Of a DNA stretch of 64,000 nucleotides, positions 31,743 to 42,957 are shown piece after piece (positions within the stretch are counted from its first letter, which is position 1; each line of letters starts with the position of its first letter). The position numbers and the translations under genes are program-made. Origin of the DNA: Carya illinoinensis (taxonomy: Eukaryota > Streptophyta > Magnoliopsida > Fagales > Juglandaceae). The stretch spans positions 36,622,001 to 36,686,000 of the forward strand of contig NC_056755.1 in the NCBI RefSeq assembly GCF_018687715.1, given 5' to 3'. The notes under the pieces were generated by a model. The model did no database searches, was not told where the DNA came from, and saw nothing but the letters and a program-made list of their open reading frames with translations.

Positions 31743-34633
31743 TTAGCGAGTTTCGATTGTCATTCCATCTATGTCATTTCGCGTCCACACAACATCGTCA
31801 ATACCAAGTTCAATAGCTTCATCGTTGGAAGTGTTAATACAATATTCATTGACGAAATATTCATCCTCATCATCGTCAGTCACTTCCTCTTCACCAGTGT
31901 CATACACGTCTCTTGGTTTTGTCTTAACGACGACGACCCAATTTGGGCATCTTTCATCTGCCACATAAAATACTTGAGATACTTGAGAAGATAAAACAAA
32001 CGGATCATCAGTTATCCGACTACCAGTGTGTACTAGATGAGAAAAATTTACAATAGTAAAGCCAAACTCGTCCTCCTTGAAACCTCTACCTTGAGTAACG
32101 TCTGCCCAATCACATTTGAATAACACATATCGGGATCCATCATAATACATAACCTCAATTATGCGTGTTAATTGGCCATACCAAGCAGGGTCATCTTGAT
32201 CAGTACACACACTAACACCACAATTTTGAGTTTTCTTCCCATTTTCGTGATTCCTAGTGCGATATTTTGTGCCATTGATGACAATTCGTTTAAATTCTTT
32301 GGCAACTCGCATGGGTCCTTTAGAATGCATTACGACTTTATGGCCCAATTTGCTTCTTCCATTGTCATCCATTTTCATTACCTGAAAAGTTGGATTATTA
32401 GCATTGATTAAAATGATAAAAACTAGCTACAGAGGCATAATAAATTAATATTGTGATACAATATTGAATGGTGTCTAATCCATACATAGTCTTGGAACCA
32501 ATTACAAAATTTGTCTTCGTGCCTCTTCTGTAGTTCATCATTCGATAAATGATTCCCATCAACTGTATGCCTCATTATTTCCAAGTGCATCCTATTATAT
32601 GTTTCATATAGGAAATGTCTGTTACAATTTCACAAATATAAATTAAATATAATTTAATTCATAGGTATCAAGCATTGCAACTCACATGCAGAATGAAGTG
32701 AAATCGTCAGAGTTGAAGAGAATATAGCGATGTGCTTGGGTCCACGACATAAAATCGAGGCGAACGTCAACAACTTTCCCTTTAGAATCATCCGGGTTCC
32801 TAGATGATCTATTGAAAACTGTTAGAGCGGATTCTAAATAACGAGAACAAAATGTCAATAATTCCTCCAGCAAATATCCTTCAGCAATGGAACCTTCTGG
32901 CGCAGCTTTGTTACGCACATGAAACTTAAGTCGGTGAAGGTACCTACCACATAAATCATTAGATGACTTTTATTATTTTTTAAAAAATATGTTCTTACTT
33001 TAATGGACGCACATGACTTTTAGTACAATAACTAAAGCATACCTTTCAATGGGATACATCCATCGATAATGAACGGGTCCTCCAAGCTTACATTCTGCAA
33101 CTAAATGTATAGTCAAGTGAACCATAACCGTGAAAAATGATGGCGGAAATATCATTTCTAATAGGCACAATATGTAAGGTATTCTAGATTCCAATCGGTC
33201 CAAATCTTCAAGCCGCAACATTTTGGAACAAACTCCCCTAAAGAATCCAGATAGCTGGATTAATGGTTCTATTACCTTCTTAGGTAATGATCCACGTAAT
33301 GCAATTGGCAGGAGCTGTTGCATCAGTATATGGCAATCATGACTCTTCATGCCCACTATAGTACGGTGTTGAAGCTTGACACAACGTGAAACATTTGAAG
33401 AATAACCATCTGGTACTTTTACATTTTGTATAACCTTTAACAAGTCTTCTTTTTCTTTGTTACTCATTGTGAAAATGGCAGGAGGCAAATATGTCTTGTT
33501 TGCATCTGTTGTAATCGGATGAAGTTGTGGTCTCAAACTCATCTCTTGTAAGTCAAGGCGTGCCTTTATGCCATCTTTTGATTTTGTATCAATATTTAAT
33601 AGTGTGCCAACAATATTATCGACCACATTTTTTTCAATGTGCATCACATCAAGATTATGACGCAATAAATTATCTTTCCAGTATGGTAAACTAAAGAAAA
33701 TACTACATTTCTTCCATGAGTGTTCCTTAACACTAGTCGACCCCACAACTCTTTTTCTTTTACGATCTGTTCTATCATTACAATTTAAATCATCTAATTG
33801 TTCCAAGATTTCATCAGGTGTTGGCATAGTAGGTGAAGGATCAATTTCTCGTGTACCATCAAATGTTTTTGCCATCATTCTCCACCTATGATTACTTGGC
33901 AAGAATCGTCTATGCCCCATATAGGAAAACTTTTTTCCATGTTTCAGCCATCTAGATCGTGTGTTACCCATACAAATAGGACATGCTAAACGACCTTTCG
34001 TACTCCACCCAGACAAATCACCATACGTAGGAAAATCATTTATCGTCCACATTAAAGCTACGCGCATTGTAAAGATCTCTCTAGAGCAAATATCATAGGT
34101 TGGTGCTCCAACCTCCCATAATTCCTTTAATTTTGATATTAGAGGCTCTAAGTATACATCTATATTCATTGAAGGTGATGATGGTCCCGGTATAATCAAC
34201 GATAGCATGAAACTTGATCGTTTCATGCACATCCAAGGAGATAAATTGTAAGGTACCAACATAACCGGCCAAGTACTATAAGAAATGCTCATGTTCCCAA
34301 AAGGATTAAAGTCATCTGCAGATAAACCAAGCCTAACATTGCGGGGGTCAGAGGCAAAATCATCATGTTGTGTATCAAACGTCTTCCAGGCCATGCCATC
34401 TGCTGGATGCCTTAATACCCCATCATTTGTACGGCCCACAGCATGCCATTTCATTTGTGAAGAAGTCTTCGATGACATAAAAAGCCTTTGCAACCTTGTT
34501 TTTAATGGAAACCACCTTAATATTTTCGCTGGACTTCTTTTACCTTTTTTAGACATATCATTCATAGACTCTTTTTGCTTCCACTTTGACGCTCCGCATA
34601 CCACGCATGTTTCCAAATTCTCATTGTCCTTCC
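31743..34633 (-). CDS. CACTA Tnp2-type transposase, N-terminus missing
   Basis: Minus strand. Four exons can be placed by frame and GT-AG sites: 34633-33043, 32943-32686, 32618-32486 and 32381-31743 (stop TAA). Exon 1 begins inside the protein (WKDNENLETCVVCG) and carries the Transposase_21/Tnp2 core (RLGLSADDFNPFGNMSIS; LMWTINDFPTYGDLSGW; DVMHIEKNVVDNIVGTLLN) and the DUF4218-type region (LAECKLGGPVHYRWMYPIER equivalent near 33050-33110). Exon 4 carries the DUF4216 domain (GQLTRIIEVMYYDGSRYVLF; DDPFVLSSQVSQVFYV) and an acidic tail. The protein cuts the transposon ends. Together about 870 codons have no internal stop. Upstream of 34633 the sequence changes into tandem repeats, so the start is lost. 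It is functionally a pseudogene unless an upstream exon exists. Confidence 0.85.
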
Positions 34634-34635
34634 AA

Positions 34636-35099
34636 ATTCAAGTTAATTCAAAATATAACTCTAATAAATTTATAATTTTTTAAATGTATAAATTTTAAAT
34701 TATAATTTGGGTCGAAAAAAGTTTTAGACATTAGGTTGAGCGGAGGGCGCGCGGGGCGGGTTGAATATATTAGTTTATATAAAATTTGTTAAAAACTTGA
34801 AGTTGAATTCAAGTTAATTCAAAATATAACTTTAAAAAATTTATAATTTTTTAAATTTATAAATTTTAATTTATAATTTAAATTATATTATAATTTGGGT
34901 CTAAAACATTATCAGATATTGGGTTGAGCGCGGGGTGGGGTTGAATATAGTCATTTATATAAAATTTGTTAAAAACTTGAAGTTGAATTCAAGTTAATTC
35001 AAAATATAACTCTAATAAATTTATAATTTTTTAAATGTATAAATTTTAATTATAATTTAAATTATATTATAATTTGGTTCTAAAAAAGTATAAGACATT
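34636..35099. repeat. Tandem array of about 171-180-bp units
   Basis: Three units start ATTCAAGTTAATTCAAAATA at 34636, 34807 and 34987 (the last partial). Each is AT-rich, and the first two contain a GC-rich island near GGTTGAGCG...GCGGGG. They begin just where the transposase homology stops. Confidence 0.9.
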
Positions 35100-37402
35100 T
35101 TCCGAAAAAGAAAAAAGAACTGAATGTCACTTTAATTAACTCTTTAATCCAGTTTAATATATATTTGTTGATCACATGTTGAGTTTATTTTGTGCATCTT
35201 CCGATCATGATGATGAATAATTTATATTTTATATTACCCACTTGTAATAATAATAAATGTGGTAAAAACACGTTTTCTCACTTTGAAGTATCATTTTTTT
35301 AATTAAATCATATTCAATATATTAAAAATTGCCTTATATATTGGCTTATCTCTTAAACTAATTATAATTCACATTCAAAAGATACATAAACTTGACCAAA
35401 GAAATATGCCACCAGATTTATTATTCGAAACCAACAGTAAAGACGAAGTAAACCAATCCTAACATATGAGTAGTTCGGTTGGTATTAAGTCTAATAAACA
35501 TGGGGGCATCATGTGTGCATATATATAGCCATATATGAGTTGTTAAAAATTTTCCCACAACAAAAACGGGTCTTCCAAACTTGAGCGCCAACTTCAATTT
35601 TTGTCAAATATTTAGGGAAAACTTGAATTTCCCTCTCACTGCTAATTAACCAACCCGCTGCAACTCGTCCACCCTCCCAACCAACGTAAAACCACGGAAA
35701 CAACCCACCTCAAATATTCGTACACCCACACATCTAATTTCAGTCAAAACAAAAACTAAGTTGGCGCCTTTAGCTCACCTCAAATTTTCATAAAATTTAA
35801 ATTTCCCTCCCTAGTGTATACGGCATTACACGCTGCAAACATTCCTCTTGATCTTATTTCTTCCTTTTGCATCTAGGTTTCAAAGTATCAGCCTAGGAGT
35901 TACCAGCACCACACACGCCTTCTCCTGGTCTCCACACCGTTCGAAACCAACCTCCATCTATGATGCTCTGTTTTGCTGCCCAAAAACAGAGTTTTTTGAC
36001 TGAAAACGCACTGCCCTGAAGCCACTAGCCCGCTGGTTGCTGCTGCTGCAAACGACGCCTTTGACGACAGTAGAATATGATGCTCATGCAACTTGATGGG
36101 GGGAAGATGAAGTGGCATGGGTAGGTACGTACGTACGTATGTGCTTGCCTAATCAATCTCACTGGCGAGTTGCACCTTCTTTCAATTTTTGAATCTGATC
36201 AATTTGAATGCATGGCCAAGGTACGGTAGCCAATAGAATAAATGCATATGCATGTCCCCTTTAAATTGTGCACCTTTTTCTTTTAAGCATTGCACCAAAA
36301 GATCACGATGAGTACTATATGTGTTGATTTATTGTGTTACGTCTTTGCAACGAAACTGAAGACTAGTACTTTTGGTTGATTCACGAGAAAGAATTCTTAA
36401 AAAACTCCCTTACAAACTGTCATAATAACTTTATTATGTGATACTTACGTACATTACATTGAAAATTTTTTAGTTTTACTGTAAAATAGATAAGGACGGA
36501 ATAAAAAATTATATAAATTGTATTTTATAGGGACAACTTTATAAATAGTATTTTACTTTTATTTAAAGTAGAACGGATTATTAATTGAAGTTCTTGCATG
36601 TGAAACGTAGAGGGAATGAGGGTGAGGCAACTTGGACTCTAAGATATGATGTGGCTACTATTCTAATTAGAGGAATCATATTTGCAGATTTATGGTGAGA
36701 GGCCAAAATTCTTGGCTTTAATTATATATATTCATATTTTTGGAATTTTTGGGGTCACATATATATTTATTTATGCATATATATAAAAATATTATTTCTT
36801 GGCTCTTAGAGAACATTGTTTTTGGATTTAATAAAATAATAATTAAGATATCTTTATTTTTCTTATTTTTGTGGAGATTCAAAGATTTTAAATGGAGTAG
36901 TTAGAAGAGCCTTTTCACATTTTAAGGAATTAGGATAAGTAGCAATTTATATTTTTCTAGAGGGCCAAAGAGTTTTTTATTTTTATTTTTATTATTATTT
37001 TTGTAAATTTCGATTCGAGCTAAAGAGTTTTAGACAGAATTAGAACTTTAGCTTTAAGGGGCCAAACACACAGTACATATATATACATAGTTAACTTTAA
37101 AAAAAATAAAGGATATCATATTCTCCTTATGGAGGAACTAATTGAAGGTAATTTATATAGAGTAAAAAGTTCAAAAATAGAATATGGACATTATAAATAT
37201 ATCACAATGACAAATTACAGAGATTATTTTAACTTTTAACACTTATATATACACACAGAGTATATATATATATATATATTTATATATATTGCAATCGCAA
37301 ATCTGTTTTACAACAATATTAAATGTAACAATCGGAAAATAATTCACTTGAAAATAAAGATGTTAAGGGAGGATATATAGAAAATAATTGCAAGGCTTTT
37401 TA

Positions 37403-37457
<55 letters not shown>

Positions 37458-37793
37458 AACCCTATATGCGTGTGGATGCGCATGTACTCCTTAGAATTGT
37501 AAATATCATTTGTCTTTACATGCTATGAGACATTTGGGTTTTGGGGGAACAAGATCTTCAGTTTATTTTAATGTCTATATATAAACAATTTAATTTGTGA
37601 TGAATTAAATTATGACATTAATGGATTCAGTGGCTTCTCATTTCCTCTACTACTATGTGGCATTTCCCTATGATTCATTACTATGGTGTTATTGTTGTGG
37701 CTTAATTTGCGATATGAAGGGATTGCATTTTGATGCTTCTCCAGATTTTCCCTTCTTCGGTTTGTACTCATTTCTTTATTTATTTAATTTGCA
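35100..37793. other. CACTA interior, non-coding
   Basis: Mostly AT-rich. Minus-strand frames at 35509-35703 and 35900-36118 show no recognisable domain. A TA-rich microsatellite lies near 37260-37285 and a GA dinucleotide run at 37408-37454. The missing transposase N-terminal exons were looked for here and not seen. Confidence 0.5.
37408..37454 (+). repeat. (GA)n microsatellite
   Basis: Uninterrupted GA dinucleotides for about 47 bp. Confidence 0.95.
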
Positions 37794-38109
37794 GAATGCA
37801 CTCACTTTGTCCAGCTGTGTGGTCAAAGCATAGACAAGGGATTGAAAAAAATGTAAAAGGAAGATTACATAACTCGTTGTGTAGTTATCAAGTAACATGG
37901 AGGTTAAAAATATTACTCCTATGATTATCACATCTTGTTTCAACATGTATTATTTCTTTAAAACATATTATTCTCTCTATTAATTTAGTATGACTTTTTG
38001 ATATTTTCCAGGCTCAACAATTGCACCACAATTTTAGAGAACTATTGGATAAATGTGAAGAACTACCTATGAAAGAAATGCTCCTAAAGCTAATGACAAA
38101 CAAAACGTG
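37794..38109 (+). pseudogene. Two-exon gene-like fragment inside CACTA
   Basis: After TTTGCAG a plus-strand exon reads MHSLCPAVWSKHRQGIEK, then NVKGRLHNSLCSYQ, followed by GT (37887-37888 region). After a T-rich stretch ending TTTTCCAG, a second exon reads AQQLHHNFRELLDKCEELP then MKEMLLKLMTNKT and a stop near 38109. Both exons are in phase 0. I do not recognise the protein. It is in the opposite orientation to the transposase genes, so it could be a fragment of a captured host gene or an unknown CACTA gene. The exon pattern is suggestive, not proven. Confidence 0.35.
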
Positions 38110-38289
38110 AAGAAGAAGAATTATCCATGGGGAACTTTTATGTGTTTTGATTTGTAATTTTTTTATTATATGAATAGTGGCCCATTATATCATATTTATT
38201 ATTAATTAATATATTATATATTTTTTATTGTGGGATATCATATTATTGGTATGTCCTAAATTTTGTTAATTAATGCAAAGCACTGGTAA

Positions 38290-39225
38290 TATATTTGTAG
38301 TGGTGTTTATATTAATGTCATTAATTTAAAAAATGTGCCGGCATTTATAATAAATTGCAATACAAAAAAGAAAACTCATGGTGGCGTTTAGATAAACACC
38401 GTTAATAAATTCAATTTGCCGCTAACGTATTATTAGTGGCTTTTTAATAAATGTCACTAATTTATATGATGCGCTGGCAACGTAATATGGCGGCGTTTAT
38501 GTTAACGCCGTTATTTTAAAAATTGGCGTTGTTTAGATAAAAGTCGTTAATAAATTTGACAAAATACTATTAGTGGCATTTAAATAAATGCCGCCAAATT
38601 ATATGACGAGCTGGTAGTTTACTTGTAGCGGCGTTCAGATAACCGCCATTAAATTAGGTCATTGGTGGCGTTAAGATAAACGCCATTAAAGTATTCAATG
38701 TGCCGCCGCCAACATATTATTAGTGGCATTTAAATAAATGTCGCCAATTTATATAATGAGTCGACAAATTAGTAGTAGCGGCATTTCTCGTAACGTCGCT
38801 ATTTTAAAAAGTAGTGGCAGTCATATAAACGCTATTAACAAATTCAATGTGCCACCACCAATTTACTATTAATGGCATTTAAATAAATGCCGCCAATTTA
38901 TATGATGCGTTGGCAATTGTTGATGCAGCGGCGATTATGGTAACGCTGCTAGTATATGCCAAGGATGGCAACGATAAAGTGGCGGCGTTTCGAGAAGCGC
39001 TGTTAATGTAGTTACTGTGGTGGCGTTTCAAGAAATGCCGCTACATTGATACAAACGCCACTAATGAGATTTACAAATACCGGCATTTGTACAAACGCCA
39101 GAACAATGAAAATAACGACCCTCCACTACCGGCGGACGGTTGCGCCGTTAGAGAAACGCCGCGAATTAATTAGCGGCGTTTTTTTGGGTAGTTGCCGGCG
39201 TATAACCGACGCCGGCAAATTTGAT
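38290..39225. repeat. CACTA right subterminal repeats
   Basis: Dense array of GGCGTTTA, AAACGCCG and GTGGCATTTAAATAAATG-type motifs in both orientations, spaced 20-60 bp, over about 0.9 kb. The array at the opposite end (28085-28720) uses the same core, but the right array is longer and has a distinctive unit of about 180 bp repeated several times. Confidence 0.85.
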
Positions 39226-39326
39226 TTTTTTTGTAGTGATAGGAGTTCTCTGGTTTCTTTGTATAGAATGTCATAACTTATAGACTTATAGATATTTATA
39301 CTCTTAATGTCAACATCTTTCTGCAG

Positions 39327-39418
39327 CAAAGTTCCTTCTTGGCTTACGAAAGTTGCACTAGCTCATGCTCTCGTTATGAGAGAGGAAGCCTAGAACGCAT
39401 ACCCAAGATGCAAATCAG
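39327..39418 (+). pseudogene. Phosphatidylinositol transfer protein exon (right of CACTA)
   Basis: A 92-bp exon after CTGCAG and before GTTTGT. It completes the split codon left at 27840 and reads KVPSWLTKVALAHALVMREE followed by A, a TAG stop and NAYPRCKS. In the family the stop position is a tryptophan. It directly continues the conserved N-terminal half of the transfer protein, so the two exons were neighbours before the CACTA insertion. Confidence 0.8.
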
Positions 39419-39635
39419 GTTTGTCATGTCTCTAGACATTACTCATTGGATGTTTCTTTACTTACTTTTATTAACATCTTTTGGTTTTTTTTATTATCTG
39501 CAAATGGATGCCACATTACCAGTACTCAACGTAAAAAATTTCTCTTAATTCCAATCAAACTTCAATTTCATTAATATTTCTGGAAATACTATAGTTCACA
39601 GCAGTGATATATTCTTTGGTTTTTCTATTTTGTAG

Positions 39636-39704
39636 TGCCCACACTTTTCAAAGTTTCAGTTAACCATTGAAACTGTTCATAGAACTGACAATGGGCACTC
39701 ATAA
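39636..39704 (+). pseudogene. Phosphatidylinositol transfer protein exon, broken
   Basis: Reads CPHFSKFQLTIETVHRTDNG then HS and TAA at 39702-39704, where the family has a glutamate codon. A few residues expected between the previous exon and this one are missing, so the acceptor side is also damaged. Later exons of the family (the lipid-binding C-terminal half) were not recognised downstream. Confidence 0.75.
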
Positions 39705-41600
39705 AATGTTTGTTTCTTTCAATCTCTCTATTTCCTTTGTCCAAGTTTGTACATCTCAAAGCTTTATCTTTATGTTAATTGTTAGCAATTGCATGTATCA
39801 TTGTATTTAAGGAGCTCGTCACATTCTATTCCTACCTTTCTTTTCTTTTCGGTATCTGTGCCCTCACATGCTAATGTTTGTGTTTAAATCTTTGTTGGTC
39901 TTGTTGAATATATTGATGAGGGCCTATTTAATCACCTGCTTTGCAGCTTCTAATCAAGTGCATGTATCTTCTAAAGTAATCTGAAACAGATCTTCATCCG
40001 TGTGTTGTCTTTTGTGTTCTATTCCACAAAGCTTTCTGATCGTAAAATGTGCAGATCTCTCGTAAATGGACTCATCACATCACAACATTGTTGTTCTTTG
40101 GGTTTGGGCTGTGGTCTTTATGGGATGGATTTACCGAGGAAGGGTAATGATTTCTTTCTTTCATTCTTTCAAGGTCTGCTGCTTTTATCATGAAAATGAG
40201 TTCTCATCTCAAATATATTTGTATTGGATTCTAATCCTGGTTCACACCCACTTTTTTAAATGTATTTTTTTCCAATTGGAAACAGGGAGGCTGAAGAGTT
40301 GGCAGAGGTCGAAGCAAAATTGGTGGGTTTTCTTCTGTTAATTAGTCTGTAATATTTAACTCAATGCCTCTTTTGACCTTACCATTATGGTTAGGGTACT
40401 GCTGATTGGAAGGCTGACACAGAGACCACGAGAAGAATAATAAGGTATGGCTTATTACAATCTTATCTATTTCAATGGCCTAAAACGATTTCCCCACTCT
40501 TGCTTCCTCCATGTTTTCATTTTAGTGACTGCTGCTATTGCCATCTGTTATTTCACTAAAAAATGGAAACCATCTATTGGAAATGTTCAGAAGATATATT
40601 CTGTACTGTTTACATGCGTGTTTAGACTTCAGACATCTTTAATTTTGGCACTCTGTTTTGACTAGAGCATTATGCATTAGATGCCTCTTGAACTTAAAAG
40701 TGAGCAGATATATCATGAGTCATGTTTGGATCATTTATAAGCATTTTTTCATCGTTCCTTACATTGTATCTATGATTTGAAAAAGTTGAAACGGACATTT
40801 CTCTCACAATTCTTTTTTCAATTCTTTTGAAGATTATACTCCTATGGCTTATTATAATAAAAACAAAGCAAGGATAACAAACGCCTAACGAGTTTCATGA
40901 TGTTCATACTGCAGGCATTTTCTATTGTGTATTTTCGGTATGATGGGGGGACAAGAGCTAGGGAATGCATCTTGAGTGTCTCCATGATTCATCGTTACTT
41001 TGTCGTTCATTTAAAAAATAAAAAAAAACCTTTATATTTTTGATGTCATTGTAAAATAACTCACCCACTTTAGTAATGGTTGTTTCATTTTCACTCTTAC
41101 ATTAGGCATTGAACAATACATATATTCTGACTTCATGCAAAAGATCAGAAGAGTAATTGATTTGGCGGGGTGATATGACGTTGTTGCTGCTTGGGTTGAG
41201 CAGCAACAACATTAGTTTGCTATCTTCATGTTCGCCGCCTTTCTTGATAAAAGTGACATGTAGAACTGTGGGTGCAACTGTTGATGAAAAGTCACACTTA
41301 AATAGAGATGTAGAACTTGGTAGCTGTTTATTTTAGTGATAGTAGAGTCTTCAAAAAACTTATAATAGTGATATTTATCTATTACATAATTAGTAACTCA
41401 GCTTGTACTTGATATGATTAGTATAATGCACCACCTAGTGTAAAAATATATGAGCTTGGTTGAATTGACGCATTTAGAAATTATTGAATTGAATAGAATG
41501 GTTTTAGATATTTTTGTTGATATGTGGATAATTAGTTGATCATGTCAATTAGGTATATTTGGATGAATGGAGGAACAATAAATGAGACCTATTCTGGGTT
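39705..41600 (+). other. Possible downstream introns and two exon-like segments
   Basis: T-rich intron-like DNA. Two short segments have clean splice-type borders: 40286-40322 (after AACAG, before GTGGGT; reads EAEELAEVEAKL) and 40395-40444 (after TTAG, before GTATGG; reads GTADWKADTETTRRII). I do not recognise them as known exons of the transfer protein. They could belong to its diverged end or to another gene. Nothing else was supported here. Confidence 0.3.
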
Positions 41601-41619
41601 ACTAGGTTAAATTCGATTT

Positions 41620-42129
41620 TTAGGTTTATCCAATGATTTTTCAATCGCTGTCAATAGTTTTAAAAAATCACAAAATCCTTTGGCAGCGATTAAAAAATCT
41701 TTGACAGCGATTTTTCAATCGCTAGCAAAGGATGTCGAAACCATGAAATCCTATGGCAGCGATTGAAAAATCAGATTTTGAAATAACAAAATCCTTTGGT
41801 AGCGATTAAAAAATCGTTGCCAATGGTTTTGAAAACCACAAAATCCTTTGGCAACGATTAAATTGCTTGGAAATCTTTTGGCAGCAATTTCTTAATCGCT
41901 GCCAAAGGATTTTGTGGTTTTCAAATCCTTTGGCAGTAATTGAAACATCGCTGCCATTTCCTTTAGTTTTAGCGGTGATTTTTCATTCCGCTGTAGTATA
42001 TCAGAAGTGGAGGAATAGTACCGGCGAATCAACAGCAAGTTTGTAATTCCCGACATATGTATTTGGCGGGGATTTTTTACTTTTCCCGGTGATTTATAGT
42101 CGCCGGGAAAAGTCCATTTTGTTGTAGTA
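41620..42129. mobile_element. CACTA-like remnant with TTTGGCAGCGATT repeats
   Basis: A cluster of at least ten copies, in both orientations, of a motif CCTTTGGCAGCGATT / AATCGCTGCCAAAGG, closing at the right with CGCCGGGAAAAG...TTTTGTTGTAGTA, which in reverse resembles a CACTA terminus (TACTACAACAAAA). The architecture is that of CACTA subterminal DNA. The left terminus was not found. It encodes nothing. Confidence 0.5.
41832..41921 (+). repeat. Hairpin, 30-bp stem with one mismatch
   Basis: Arms 41832-41861 (starting AAAACCACAAAATCC) and 41892-41921 are inverted copies with a single mismatch, separated by 30 bases. If transcribed this would fold into a long stem of small-RNA-precursor type. 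Confidence 0.9.
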
Positions 42130-42957
42130 TTCACAGCTGTTGTTCATTGAGTTGGGTAATGTGATGTGCGGGAATCATTTTCCTTTACATTTTAACAATT
42201 CAAATCTTTTTAATTTGTAATGTATACAAATAATTTTTTAATTTTTAATTTTTGAAGTTATATAATTTTTTTTTCTAATAACGTTAGATAAAATTTTAAA
42301 TTGTGCAAATTTTGTGCACTTATTTTAAAAATAAGTGCAGTCTATTTTTAAAAAATTAATTTTATCATGTAGATCTTAAATTTACTCATTTTTTCAAAAA
42401 GAGTGCATGAATCTTGCACATTCTAAGATTACAAATATTTTTTTTTGTTTTTACTCTTTACAAACCATATGTGCGATAATTATAGTTTTGCTCTATATTT
42501 ATTTTCTTACATCCAGTTTGAAAAAAGTGAGATTTACATGAAAAAATAATATTTTTAATGAAAGATTCTATTTTTTTAAATAAATGTACAAAGCTTGCAT
42601 ACTTTAAGACTATATTTAATATTACTAAAAAAAAAATTATACTCATCATCCCCACCACACATAGTTTTTTAACTTTTTTCTCTTACAAAATGTGTGGTAT
42701 ATGAATAATGAGTAGAATAACTCAATTAATTTGAAATAAAATAATAATAAATATAGTGTATAGTCTGTGAAGATGATGAGCAACAAAACTTATTACTCAT
42801 AGTTAAAAAAAAATACACCCTTTGAAGGGTATTGGTGGGTCTGGACGCTTGACCTCTTTTATTTAATAAAAAAAAAAATAGAGTGCATGAGTGCGTAAGA
42901 AACACCACTTGAAAGTCTTCGTATAGATAGCATTTTCCATAAATAATTGGTATAAGC
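42130..42957. other. AT-rich spacer, nothing recognised
   Basis: No gene or bounded repeat was seen. Small frames at 42458-42658 and 42726-43085 on the minus strand show no domain. Confidence 0.5.

Larger units (their letters stand above)
28068..39238 (-). mobile_element. CACTA (En/Spm) DNA transposon, 11.2 kb
   Basis: Ends CACTACAAAAAAA...GCGGCG at left and its inverted counterpart ending TTTTTTTTGTAGTG at right, flanked by the 3-bp duplication ATA. Subterminal regions (28085-28720 and 38290-39225) are dense in GGCGTTT/AAACGCC motifs. Minus-strand genes are a Tnp2-type transposase (31743-34633) and a Transposase_24/TNPA-like gene (29379-31383). A LINE 3' fragment and a tandem repeat array lie inside. 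The element sits in an intron of a phosphatidylinositol transfer protein pseudogene. The ends are well preserved, so the copy may still be mobilised in trans even if its own genes are damaged (inference). Confidence 0.95.
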
